From Tatumella sp. JGM118 (GTDB lineage Bacteria > Pseudomonadota > Gammaproteobacteria > Enterobacterales > Enterobacteriaceae): a stretch of 64,000 bases of DNA. Every line of letters starts with the position of its first letter. Position 1 is the stretch's first letter. The stretch lies in contig NZ_JAERJR010000001.1 of NCBI RefSeq assembly GCF_018257515.1, positions 186,001 to 250,000 of the forward strand, in the 5' to 3' direction. The position numbers and the translations under genes are program-made. Positions 44,424-52,864 of the stretch are shown one piece after another. The notes under the pieces were generated by a model that saw nothing but the letters and a program-made list of their open reading frames with translations, had not been told where the DNA came from and did no database searches.

Positions 44424-44646
44424 CCCGCAGCCCTTTTGCGCAACAGAGGCCGACAGCGGGACCGTTTATTCTCACCTGACTCTCTCCGTAGCTTGTTCTT
44501 ACGCTCGTCCGGGCTGGCGGGTTATGTGGAACAGCCGCCCGCAGCCCCTGTTGGCAACTGAGACTGACAGCGGGATCCTTTATTCGTCACCTGACTCTCT
44601 CCGTAGCATGTTCTTACGCTCGTCCGGGCTGGCGGGTTATGTGGAA
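44424..44646 (+). repeat. tandem duplication, unit 114 bp, two copies
   Basis: Copies at about 44424-44531 and 44538-44646. Both start CCCGCAGCCC, contain GACAGCGGGA and then ACCTGACTCTCTCCGTAGC, TTCTTACGCTCGTCCGGGC and GGCGGGTTATGTGGAA. The right half is almost identical between copies and the left half has diverged. Confidence 0.92.
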
Positions 44647-44648
44647 AG

Positions 44649-44673
44649 GCGGCCCATAGCATTTGCGGGCCGC
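44649..44673 (-). terminator. possible terminator of the second acetolactate synthase gene
   Basis: Inverted repeat GCGGCCC / GGGCCGC with an 11-base loop, followed on the minus strand by CTTTCC. It lies just past the stop codon; the weak T-tail limits confidence. Confidence 0.5.
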
Positions 44674-44679
44674 AGAGGC

Positions 44680-46344
44680 TTACAGTGCGATAGTTAATTC
44701 CCCGAGTGTTTTTACCAGTGCCATGTTTTCACGGTAGTCGACCGGGCAGGCAATCACCGTCACACCGTCGCTGGCCAGGGCTTCGTTTAGCACTGGCAGT
44801 AATTCCCCGGCAGAAGAGATCTGATGACCGCGGGCACCAAAACTTTCGGCGTACTTCACGAAATCAGGGTTACCGAAATCCACCGAATCATGGGCACCTT
44901 CTTCAATATCCATTTTCCATTTAATCAGTCCGTAACTGCCATCCACCCAGACCAGCACGACCAGCGGAATACGTTCACGGACAGCGGTCTCAATTTCCTG
45001 GGAATTCATCATAAAACTGCCATCCCCCATACTGGCCAGCACCTTACGCCGGGGAAACGCCAGTTTTGCCGCAATCGCGCCGGGCAGGGAAAATGCCATG
45101 GTGGATAACCCGTTTGAGGTCAGGCAGGTCAGGGGCTGATAGGTCGGATAAAGACGGGAAACCCACATCTTAATCGCCCCCGTATCCGCCAGCACAATAT
45201 CATGGTCATCCAGCGCACTGCGCATATCAGCCACCACCCGTTGCGGTTTCAGCGGGAAACTGTCGTCATGACGGCCTTTCTCCAGTTCCTGCTCACGCAG
45301 GTGGCGGATTGTGGCGCTGCCCGGTTGAGCATGCAGCGGTGCTTCACCCAGCGCCTCGCTCAGTGCGGCCAGTGTCAGTGAAATATCTGCGGCCAGGGCG
45401 ATATCGGTGCGGTAATGACGGTCGGTATCCGGAAGGAAGCTATTAATATGGATGATTTTTTTGTCGGCCTGCGGGTTCATTCTTTCCGGGGCAAATTCCT
45501 GAAGTTCGTAACCCACCGCCAGGATCACATCGGCTTTATCGAAGGCAAAATTCTCGTAATCATGGCGCATAAAGCCCATCACCCCCAGCGCATGCTGACT
45601 GCGATCGCTCACCACGCCTTTCCCCATAAAGGTGGTCGCTGCCGGGATCTGATAACGTTCGGTAAACCGGTTTAGCGCTTCCGCGGCACCGTTTCTCGCC
45701 ACGCCGTGTCCGGCCAGGATGACAGGGAAGCGGGCTTCACGCAGCCGTTGCGCGATAGCCGAAACCGTCTCCGGCGGCGGCAGCGAAATGCTGCTGGTCA
45801 CCGGTGGAATGGGTTTCAGGGTATCGGGTACCGGCATCGCTTCCACATCCTGCGGAATGGCCAGATAAGTGGCCCCCGGCCGCTCCTGCTGTGCTATCTG
45901 AAAGGCTTTACGGACCATTTCAGCCGAGGCGTCCGGGGTGTAGAGCGTTTCTGCCCACTGAGTGACCGGCCGGAACATAGCCGGCAGATCGACAATCTGA
46001 TGGGATTCTTTATAGATCCTGTTCAGGCCGACCTGGGCCGAAATCGCTACCAGCGGGCTGGAATCGGTCTGCGCATCAGCAGTGCCCAGCAATAAATTGA
46101 TGGCTCCGGGGCCGAGGGTCGCGGTGCAGACTCCGGCTTTACCGGTCAGGCGACCGTAGATATCGGCCATAAAGGAGGCGGCCTGCTCATGGCGGACCAG
46201 AATGAAACGGATATTTTCTGAGGCAGTGATGGCGCGAACGAATTTAATATTTTCCTCGCCCGGGATCCCGAAGACGTACTTCACGCCTTCGGCTTCAAGA
46301 CAGGAAACAAGAAACTCTGCGACATTTTTTGTTTTAACGGTCAT
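44680..46344 (-). CDS. acetolactate synthase-like thiamine-diphosphate enzyme (second copy)
   Basis: A 554-residue TPP enzyme of the acetolactate synthase large-subunit group. It has the activating glutamate in LVRHEQAASFMADIYGRLTG and the cofactor site GDGSFMMNSQEIETAVRERIPLVVLVWVDGSYG. It is clearly a different branch from BudB: the pocket region reads FGIPGEENIKFVRAI and the end is DYRENMALVKTLGEL. No regulatory subunit gene is adjacent. It follows an AEC-family carrier by about 50 bases on the same strand with a CGGAGATA ribosome site, so the two are probably one operon. Acetolactate formation from pyruvate is likely, but another 2-oxo acid reaction of the superfamily is possible. Confidence 0.88.
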   Translation of the reverse strand: MTVKTKNVAEFLVSCLEAEGVKYVFGIPGEENIKFVRAITASENIRFILVRHEQAASFMADIYGRLTGKAGVCTATLGPGAINLLLGTADAQTDSSPLVAISAQVGLNRIYKESHQIVDLPAMFRPVTQWAETLYTPDASAEMVRKAFQIAQQERPGATYLAIPQDVEAMPVPDTLKPIPPVTSSISLPPPETVSAIAQRLREARFPVILAGHGVARNGAAEALNRFTERYQIPAATTFMGKGVVSDRSQHALGVMGFMRHDYENFAFDKADVILAVGYELQEFAPERMNPQADKKIIHINSFLPDTDRHYRTDIALAADISLTLAALSEALGEAPLHAQPGSATIRHLREQELEKGRHDDSFPLKPQRVVADMRSALDDHDIVLADTGAIKMWVSRLYPTYQPLTCLTSNGLSTMAFSLPGAIAAKLAFPRRKVLASMGDGSFMMNSQEIETAVRERIPLVVLVWVDGSYGLIKWKMDIEEGAHDSVDFGNPDFVKYAESFGARGHQISSAGELLPVLNEALASDGVTVIACPVDYRENMALVKTLGELTIAL

Positions 46345-46395
46345 ACATTATCTCCGGGATATCGGTTATCTGCTCAAACCGCAACGAAGGGTTAA

Positions 46396-47325
46396 TTATC
46401 CGGCCAGGTAATATAACAATCCGCCCATGGTCAGAATCGAGAAAAGTGTACTAAAGAAGAGAATGGAAGCGATTTCCTGCCCGGCCGTTTTATATTGAAC
46501 CGCCAGGATGACACAGACGGAGGCGGTCGGAATGGCCATGCTGATCACCGACAGGCTGAGTGTCTGTCGGTCGGTATGCAGCCAGATCGCCAGGGCCATA
46601 ATCAGTAACGGCAGCAGGATATTCTTAGCCACAATGGACAGGATCACCGTGCGGTTAAACACCACATGATAGGAGTACAAAATCACCCCGGACGCGAACA
46701 GCGCCACGCCTCCGGTGGTTCCGCCGAGCAGTTGTAAGGCGCTGCGGAACGCCGCGGGAATATGCAGGTTACACAGTAAAAGGATCAGCGCCAGTACCGG
46801 GGCCCAGACCACGGGTTCTTTCAGGGTATGGACGATATGCTGCAGAAAGGAGTCGTCCTTCTTTTCTGTATCGGAAGAGGAGAGGATCAGGATAGTCAGC
46901 GGTACCTGGAAGAGGTTCATAATCATACTGCATAAGGCGATGGGAATGGTGCTGATAGTTCCGTACAGATGGCCCAGCACCGGTACCCCGACAAAAGGGA
47001 CCGCCGGGCCGGAAACCGACAGGGCCAGCAACGCCGCCAGACCGGGTTTCTGACGAAACAGATAGCGTACCAGCAGAAAGACAAGCAGATATCCTCCCAC
47101 CATGCCGGCCAGCAGGATGACGGCAATCACCCCCTGGGCAAGCAATACGGAACGTGAGAGACCCATCATCCCCGCAAACAGGGTTAACGGCAGGGCATAC
47201 AGCATGACCATCCGGTTGAGTACCGCTCCCTGACCGGCATCAAAATCATGGTGCCAGCCGGCAATAAACCCCAGCAACAGTGTGACGACTATCGGCAGAA
47301 GTGCCGGGATAATCAGATCAATCAT
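46396..47325 (-). CDS. AEC-family transporter
   Basis: A 309-residue carrier with about ten membrane helices of the auxin-efflux-carrier (AEC) family, related to MdcF malonate and MleP malate carriers. Signatures include LPIVVTLLLGFIAGW at the start, LYALPLTLFAGMMG, SGPAVPFVGVPVLGHLYG in the middle, and the symmetric second half with GGTTGGVALFASGVIL and AIPTASVCVILAVQY. The start at 47325 has a strong GGGAGG site. It is first in an operon with the second acetolactate-synthase-like gene, which suggests the substrate is pyruvate or a related monocarboxylate or dicarboxylate feeding that enzyme; that is inference from context. Confidence 0.9.
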   Translation of the reverse strand: MIDLIIPALLPIVVTLLLGFIAGWHHDFDAGQGAVLNRMVMLYALPLTLFAGMMGLSRSVLLAQGVIAVILLAGMVGGYLLVFLLVRYLFRQKPGLAALLALSVSGPAVPFVGVPVLGHLYGTISTIPIALCSMIMNLFQVPLTILILSSSDTEKKDDSFLQHIVHTLKEPVVWAPVLALILLLCNLHIPAAFRSALQLLGGTTGGVALFASGVILYSYHVVFNRTVILSIVAKNILLPLLIMALAIWLHTDRQTLSLSVISMAIPTASVCVILAVQYKTAGQEIASILFFSTLFSILTMGGLLYYLAG

Positions 47326-47904
47326 TATTGTCCTCCCGCATCAGGTCTGGCAGCATCGCCGGGCCAGGGCTGTGGCCCGCAAAGGCATTTAAAGTAGCTC
47401 TGATGATCCAGGATGTATAGCGCGCGGCTTACGGGGAATCCGTAAGTTTTACTGATGAAACAACTCCGTAAATAAATGTTATTTCCGCACGAAGACTGTC
47501 AGCCTGCAGGAATTAAGGGCAGGTTTCAGCCGGTGATATAAAACATGGCGATATGCTTAAACAGCTAATTAACCTTGTATATTGCAGGGTTAATCGGGTA
47601 AAAGCATTGATTTTAATCGGGTTATTTTCCATCCCTTCAGGAAATAAGCGCCACGGGAAGCCGGTCACACCGTTTTGTAAGAAAATAATGTAAGCTGATA
47701 TTAACCTGTCACCGGGATTGAAGGGTAAAGAATTTCTTTTGTGTTTTTCCTTTTCTGCGGCAGTCAGGGCGGCGCCATATCAGGAAATTACCATGGGAAT
47801 GACACTGCAAAGCATTACGCTGCCGTCTATATTTATTACTCAGCAGGTCGTTATCACTGACCTGACCAGAATATTCGCTTCTTACTGACCCGAAGGCTAA
47901 TGCT
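47326..47904. other. divergent promoter region of the AEC gene and cbpA
   Basis: About 580 bases, AT-rich from about 47460 to 47760. It contains the inverted repeat listed at 47428-47446. No gene is convincing. Confidence 0.5.
47428..47446. promoter_or_regulatory. inverted repeat upstream of the AEC/acetolactate synthase operon
   Basis: CTTACGGGGAATCCGTAAG is a perfect 7-bp inverted repeat around a 5-base spacer, about 100 bases upstream of the AEC start. A regulator operator is a reasonable guess; no regulator gene is adjacent. Confidence 0.45.
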
Positions 47905-48837
47905 ATGGAACTGAAGGATTACTACGCTATTCTCGGGGTGGAACGCACTGATGATACAAAAGCCATAAAGACCGCTTATCGCCGTCTGGCCAGAAAATAT
48001 CATCCCGATGTCAGTAGTGAGAAAGATGCAGAGACAAAGTTTAAAGAGATCGCCGAAGCCTATGAAGTGCTGAAGGACAAAGAGCGTCGGGAAGAATATG
48101 ACACCCTCTGGCAGCACCGCAATGATCCCCGTTTTAATGAGTATTCTTCCACAGGCCCGGCCTATTCAGACGCCGGAAGTGCCGGGCAGGAAGACTTTTC
48201 TGACTTCTTTAGCTCCGTTTTTGGTCAGCAGTCGCGACAGGCCAGGCAACCCCGGCCGGAGCGCGGGCAGGATATCGAAACCGAAGTGGCCGTTTTTCTT
48301 GAAGAGGCCCAACGGGGGGAAACCCGGACCATTCAGTTCAGTTTACCGGTCCGTAATGGCTTTGGGATGATCGTCAGTGAAATCCCGAAAACGCTGAAGG
48401 TAAAAATCCCTGCCGGTATCGGTGACGGTGAACGGATCCGACTGAAAGGCCAGGGCGGACCGGGGAGCGGTGGCGGACCTGCCGGCGACCTGTATCTGGT
48501 CATCCGTATCGCTCCGCATCCTCTGTTTGATGTGACGGGGAATGATCTGGAGGTCGTTTTACCGCTGGCCCCGTGGGAGGCGGCGCTGGGAACCAAAGTA
48601 TCGGTACCGACATTGCAGGACAGCATTCTGCTGACCATTCCGCCAGGGACACAAGCCGGCCAGCGTCTTCGGGTAAAAGGGAAAGGCCTGGCCGGGAAGC
48701 AGAATCAGGGAGATCTGTACGCCGTGGTGAAAATTGTGATGCCACCCCGGCCGGATGAAAAGTCACAGGCACTCTGGCAGCAACTGGCTGACGCCGGGTC
48801 GGCGTTTGATGCCCGCCGGGGATGGGGGAAAGAATAA
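47905..48837 (+). CDS. cbpA: CbpA, DnaJ-like co-chaperone and curved-DNA-binding protein
   Basis: A 310-residue class II J-protein. The J-domain (about 1-70) has the HPD motif at residues 33-35 (KYHPDVS). A linker rich in Ser, Gly and Phe follows ([13 protein letters not shown]), then two C-terminal beta domains (about 120-300) with [22 protein letters not shown] and [19 protein letters not shown]. CbpA works with DnaK and binds curved DNA in stationary phase. The next gene, cbpM, overlaps its stop codon, matching the E. coli cbpAM operon. Confidence 0.95.
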   Translation: MELKDYYAILGVERTDDTKAIKTAYRRLARKYHPDVSSEKDAETKFKEIAEAYEVLKDKERREEYDTLWQHRNDPRFNEYSSTGPAYSDAGSAGQEDFSDFFSSVFGQQSRQARQPRPERGQDIETEVAVFLEEAQRGETRTIQFSLPVRNGFGMIVSEIPKTLKVKIPAGIGDGERIRLKGQGGPGSGGGPAGDLYLVIRIAPHPLFDVTGNDLEVVLPLAPWEAALGTKVSVPTLQDSILLTIPPGTQAGQRLRVKGKGLAGKQNQGDLYAVVKIVMPPRPDEKSQALWQQLADAGSAFDARRGWGKE

Positions 48838-49139
48838 TGAGTCATGTCACAATCACCTTTACCGTCACCGAGTTTTGTCTGCATACCGGCTTAAGCCGGC
48901 CGGAACTGACCGAAATTATTGGCCTGGGAGTCCTGGAGCCACAGGGTGATGTCTCTGAACAGTGGCTGTTTGATGATGAATCGCTGGCGCTTTGTCTTCG
49001 TGCCCAGCGTCTGCGCCGCGAACTCGAACTCGACTGGCCGGGTATTGCGGTGACGCTTTCGTTACTGGATGAGATAGAACGGCTTAACAGTGAAAACAGG
49101 CAGCTGCATCAGCGTCTGCAGCGTTTCACCTCCCGTTAG
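48837..49139 (+). CDS. cbpM: CbpM, CbpA modulator
   Basis: A 100-residue MerR-like helical protein that binds the CbpA J-domain and inhibits its co-chaperone and DNA-binding activity. Features: ITFTVTEFCLHTGLSRPELTEIIGLGVLEPQG, W-x-FDDESL, and LELDWPGIAVTLSLLDEIERLNSENRQLHQRLQRF, ending in a short coiled coil. The ATG at 48837 shares one base with the cbpA stop codon (TAATG), giving translational coupling. A hairpin follows. Confidence 0.93.
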   Translation: MSHVTITFTVTEFCLHTGLSRPELTEIIGLGVLEPQGDVSEQWLFDDESLALCLRAQRLRRELELDWPGIAVTLSLLDEIERLNSENRQLHQRLQRFTSR

Positions 49140-49746
49140 CGGAATACGCCCTGCCTCGGCGGCAGGGCGCTAACTCTTTCCCGGTCGCCGCATCGGCATC
49201 GGCACACCAGTACACACCGCATAAGATCCACCACCGCTATGACCTGCAGCAACCTCTCTCCTCATGCGCCTGGGGGGCGGCAATCCCTTTAATGCTTTTT
49301 ATCGCTGACCGGTTGGCTGGCCAGCCGGTATGACATTTTGCTGGCTACGGTAAGTTCAGCGACTTTACGGGGATCGCGGACAGGCAAAACTGCGTCACGC
49401 GGGTACAAAGGGTGACCTTGTTAATCCCGGAAACGGGTTTCCTCACGCAGATGATAGTAAACAGTGTAACTTTATGGTTTATAAGGAAAACAGGAATAAA
49501 TGGCCTGATAATATTTAGTCTTTTTGTATAATTATCAGCCATGGTATCGGTTCCTTTGCGGCCGGGTTTGCAATTCAGATTTAAGCCTATTAGGGTGTGC
49601 GCCAGACAATGTCAGCGCTTTAATTCTTATTGGCATAAAGCTTGCTTGTATATAAGACAGGTCCTCAGATAAGAGAACTGACCTGCGGTAGCCGCTGCGG
49701 TTGCGCAGCATTCAAGACAATACATTAACCTGCAGAGTAAATAATT
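49140..49746. other. 600-base gap after cbpM
   Basis: Begins with a stem CGCCCTGCC / GGCAGGGCG at 49147-49169, a likely transcript end of cbpAM though without a clean T-run. The remainder is promoter region for the MFS gene at 49747 and is AT-rich after 49440. A short minus-strand frame (49345-49542) is probably spurious. Confidence 0.5.
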
Positions 49747-50985
49747 ATGTGGCTCAGGGAAACCAACAGCGCCGAGCGTAAAACGCTCGCCGCTGCTTTT
49801 ATGGGATACGGGATCGATGCGTTCGACTCCATGATTTACACCTTTATGATCCCGACGTTTATTGCGTTGTGGGGCATGACAACCACCGAAGCCGGGTACA
49901 TCGCAACCGGTGCATTAATATCATCCGCCGTGGGCGGATGGCTTGCCGGGATCCTGGCAGACAAATATGGCCGGGTCAGAATGCTGCAGGTCACCGTCCT
50001 CTGGTTTAGTTTCTTCACCCTGTGCAGCGGTTTTGTTCACTCACCGGAACAACTGCTGTTTACCCGGGTTATGCAGGGGCTGGGATTCGGCGGAGAATGG
50101 TCGGTCGGTTCGGTACTGATTTCTGAAATGATCCGCGCCCGTCACCGGGGTAAAGCGGTCGGTCTGGTACAGAGTAGCTGGGCAGTCGGCTGGGCAGTGG
50201 CTGCCATTGCTTACTGGCTGATCTATTCTTCATTCTCTCCGGCACTGGCCTGGAAAATGTTGTTCTGGGTCGGCGCATTGCCGGCGCTGATCCTGGTCTG
50301 GTTACGTCGCAACCTGCAGGACCCGGAAATTTATCTGCAAACGCGCCGCCGTCAGCAGGAGACCGGGGTATCGGAAGGCAGCTTTATGCAAATCTTCCAC
50401 CCGAAAATGCTGCGTATCACGCTGTTTTCCAGTCTGCTGGCCACCGGTATGCAGGGGGCTTACTATGCGGTCACCACCTGGCTGCCGACATTCCTGAAAA
50501 CTGAACGTCACCTGTCAGTGCTGAACACCAGTGGTTACCTGGTCATACTGATTGCAGGATCCTTTGCCGGATATCTGACCAGTGCCTGGGTTTCCGATGC
50601 GTTTGGCCGTCGCCGCTGTTTTATCCTGTTTGCCCTGTGCGCCATCGTGCTGGTGGTCAGCTATACCTTACTGCCGGTGACCAATGCGGTGATGATGGTC
50701 CTTGGCTTCCCGCTGGGCTTTTTCCTGTCCGGTATTTTCTCAGGAATGGGGGCCTACCTTAGTGAGTTATATCCGGGGCATATCCGGGGATCGGGGCAGG
50801 GATTCTGTTATAACTTTGGCCGTGCCGTCGGGGCTATCTTCCCGGGAATGATTGGTTACATGAGCGGGCACATGCCTCTGGGCACCGCTATCGGTTATAT
50901 GGCTGGCGGCTCGTATCTGCTGGTGATTATTGCCTGCCTGGCATTACCGGAAACCCGTGGTAAACAACTGGACGCGGCGGGTTAA
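49747..50985 (+). CDS. MFS transporter, sialate/aromatic-acid symporter type
   Basis: A 412-residue, 12-helix major facilitator carrier. The first half has FMGYGIDAFDSMIYTFMIPT, ADKYGRVRMLQ (loop 2-3 motif), GFGGEWSVGSVLISEM and RHRGKAVGLVQSSWAVGWA. The second half has SDAFGRRRCFI and a C-terminal LPETRGKQL. This is the general pattern of the NanT, ShiA and benzoate proton symporters for organic acids. It lies 87 bases upstream of a DUF1445 gene on the same strand, so its substrate may be that enzyme's substrate. Only a weak ribosome site is seen at 49747. Confidence 0.88.
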   Translation: MWLRETNSAERKTLAAAFMGYGIDAFDSMIYTFMIPTFIALWGMTTTEAGYIATGALISSAVGGWLAGILADKYGRVRMLQVTVLWFSFFTLCSGFVHSPEQLLFTRVMQGLGFGGEWSVGSVLISEMIRARHRGKAVGLVQSSWAVGWAVAAIAYWLIYSSFSPALAWKMLFWVGALPALILVWLRRNLQDPEIYLQTRRRQQETGVSEGSFMQIFHPKMLRITLFSSLLATGMQGAYYAVTTWLPTFLKTERHLSVLNTSGYLVILIAGSFAGYLTSAWVSDAFGRRRCFILFALCAIVLVVSYTLLPVTNAVMMVLGFPLGFFLSGIFSGMGAYLSELYPGHIRGSGQGFCYNFGRAVGAIFPGMIGYMSGHMPLGTAIGYMAGGSYLLVIIACLALPETRGKQLDAAG

Positions 50986-51019
50986 CTCCGGGTCTGAGGT
51001 TGAGGATTGCTATTTATAT

Positions 51020-51044
51020 CCGTCGCTTTATAGTGAAGCGACGG
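51020..51044 (+). other. intercistronic hairpin between MFS and DUF1445 genes
   Basis: Perfect 9-bp stem CCGTCGCTT / AAGCGACGG with a 7-base loop and no T-tract. It could stabilise or partly terminate the upstream message. Confidence 0.55.
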
Positions 51045-51072
51045 ACTAAAAAGCAGAAGAGTCATACCCGTT

Positions 51073-51858
51073 ATGCCTGAAACCTACCCGCAGATCTCCG
51101 CTGCCCGCGCGAGCTACCGGCAGGGGACGGTTATGCCTACCGCCGGTGTCGCCCCCGGGATGACCCAGGCCAATATGATTGCCTTACCGCCGGATTACGC
51201 CTGGGATTTTCTGCTGTACGCGCAGCGTAACCCGAAGGCGTGTCCGGTACTGGATGTGATCGAATCCGGCCGGACAGAGACACCTCTGGCCGCCGGGGCG
51301 GACATCAGCCGGGATATTCCGTTATATCGCGTCTGGCGAAATGGCAAGCTGACCGAAGAAATTACCGATGCCTCCGCTCTCTGGCAGCAGCATCCTGACT
51401 TAGTCACCTTCCTGATTGGCTGCAGTTTTACCTTTGAAACCCCGCTGGCGGAGGCCGGTATCGACATCCGCCACATCAGTGCCGGGTGTAATGTGCCGAT
51501 GTACCTTACCCGGCGCGAATGCCGTCCGGCAGGGAAGCTCCGCGGCAGGCTGGTGGTGTCAATGCGCCCGATACCGGCGGACCGGGTGGCCGATGCTGTG
51601 GCGATCAGCGGGCGCTATCCTTCCGTTCATGGTGCGCCTGTGCATATCGGTGACCCTGCGGGCCTGGGCATTACCGATCTCCGTCATCCGGATTTTGGCG
51701 ATGCAGTGGAGATCCGGCCCGGAGAGATCCCGGTCTTCCGGGCCTGCGGAGTGACCCCGCAAGCGGCGGTGATGGCCTCACAGGTGCCGTTTGCGGTCAG
51801 CCATGCGCCCGGGCATATGTTTATTACCGATATCGCAGACAGCACCTTTCATATCTGA
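51073..51858 (+). CDS. DUF1445 (UPF0317) putative hydro-lyase / D-glutamate cyclase-like protein
   Basis: A 261-residue protein of the DUF1445 family. Family landmarks are [96 protein letters not shown], and [13 protein letters not shown]...PGHMFITD. The family is annotated as a hydro-lyase and shares a domain with mammalian D-glutamate cyclase; homologues often sit with 5-oxoproline genes, which are not here. Preceded on the same strand by an organic-acid-type MFS carrier, so an uptake-plus-catabolism pair is inferred. Confidence 0.88.
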   Translation: MPETYPQISAARASYRQGTVMPTAGVAPGMTQANMIALPPDYAWDFLLYAQRNPKACPVLDVIESGRTETPLAAGADISRDIPLYRVWRNGKLTEEITDASALWQQHPDLVTFLIGCSFTFETPLAEAGIDIRHISAGCNVPMYLTRRECRPAGKLRGRLVVSMRPIPADRVADAVAISGRYPSVHGAPVHIGDPAGLGITDLRHPDFGDAVEIRPGEIPVFRACGVTPQAAVMASQVPFAVSHAPGHMFITDIADSTFHI

Positions 51859-51877
51859 TCACTACGCAGCATCACAG

Positions 51878-52756
51878 TCAGATATGGGTCTGCTGCGCCA
51901 GTTCGCCGAGTATTCTTTCGCCCTCCGCATCCTGTGGCAGAAACACCAGCAAACGGGAACCATCGCGGGGGGCAGAGAACCAGTTCATCTGCTGCAGGGT
52001 GAAGTGACCGTGGCGCGGATGGTTAAAATGTTTAATGTGATTTTCGATACTGCGGATTTCATAATGCTGTTGCCAGAGCTCATAAAAGCGGGACGAGACG
52101 GCAAAAAAACGCTCCAGTAACTCTTCCCAGCGCGGATCTCCGCGATATTCCGCCATCCCGGCGCGGAAATAAGCCACATAGAGGGGTAACAGCATTGACT
52201 CATCACACAAACGGCTGCGCCATTGTGCATTCGTCAGGTACTGATAAATGCAGTTCCGTTCCGCGATCGGTACCGTATCAAGATCCACGCCCATCAGGCG
52301 GCAAAAGGCTGCGTTATAGCCGAGAATATCGAAATTTGGTCGTTGCAGCGTCGCCGGATTTGGCATCAGTGAGTTGAGTAACCGCTGTGATGCCGGGCCT
52401 GCCTGCCGGCATTCTGCGCCCGTCGGGCCCTCCGGTACCGGCAGCCCGGCCAGGATAAACAGGTGGCGGGTTTCTGCCGGCGTGCATTGTAATGCCTTAC
52501 TGACTGCCGATAAGACGGTGGCCGAGGGCTTCATCTCCCGGCCCTGTTCAAGCCAGGTGTACCAGGTCACACCGACATCCGCCAGCATTGCCACTTCCTC
52601 CCGGCGCAGGCCGGGGGTACGGCGGCGGCCGGTATTCGGTAACCCCAGACGTTGCGGGTCCAGGCTTTCCCGGCGGGTACGCAAAAAGGTGGCCAGTAAC
52701 TGACGGCTGTTTTTTTCCTGTCTCACAGGACTGACAGCGGAAGGCTGCATGGTCAT
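51878..52756 (-). CDS. XRE/MmyB-type transcriptional regulator
   Basis: A 292-residue regulator with an N-terminal Xre-like helix-turn-helix (about 20-95: LATFLRTRRESLDPQRLGLPNTGRRRTPGLRREEVAMLADVGVTWYTWLEQGR) and a C-terminal MmyB-like ligand-binding domain (about 125-285: LQRPNFDILGYNAAFCRLMG, RNCIYQYLTNAQWR, HPRHGHFTLQQMNWFSAPRDGSRLLVF). Actinobacterial and proteobacterial members repress or activate adjacent transporters or dehydrogenases. The ATG at 52756 has a GGAG site. It is divergent from the DHA2 exporter gene, with a palindromic operator candidate in the gap. Confidence 0.9.
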   Translation of the reverse strand: MTMQPSAVSPVRQEKNSRQLLATFLRTRRESLDPQRLGLPNTGRRRTPGLRREEVAMLADVGVTWYTWLEQGREMKPSATVLSAVSKALQCTPAETRHLFILAGLPVPEGPTGAECRQAGPASQRLLNSLMPNPATLQRPNFDILGYNAAFCRLMGVDLDTVPIAERNCIYQYLTNAQWRSRLCDESMLLPLYVAYFRAGMAEYRGDPRWEELLERFFAVSSRFYELWQQHYEIRSIENHIKHFNHPRHGHFTLQQMNWFSAPRDGSRLLVFLPQDAEGERILGELAQQTHI

Positions 52757-52782
52757 TCTGTACTCCAGCATGGTAGTGCTGA

Positions 52783-52806
52783 TACCAGTATAAGCAGGTA
52801 CTGGTA
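52783..52806. promoter_or_regulatory. inverted repeat, candidate operator of the XRE regulator
   Basis: TACCAGTA and TACTGGTA, exact inverted 8-mers separated by 8 bases, lie in the 108-base gap between the divergent regulator and exporter genes. The position fits autoregulation and control of the exporter; binding is inferred. Confidence 0.65.
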
Positions 52807-52864
52807 CCCTGTTAAATATTCCTCAATACTACGGGCAGAAAATAAAACACACAATGGAGCTTTC

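Larger units (their letters stand above)
44191..44679. other. gap with a 114-bp tandem duplication
   Basis: About 490 bases between the gss start and the end of the second acetolactate synthase gene. Dominated by the repeat listed separately; no gene seen. Confidence 0.6.
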
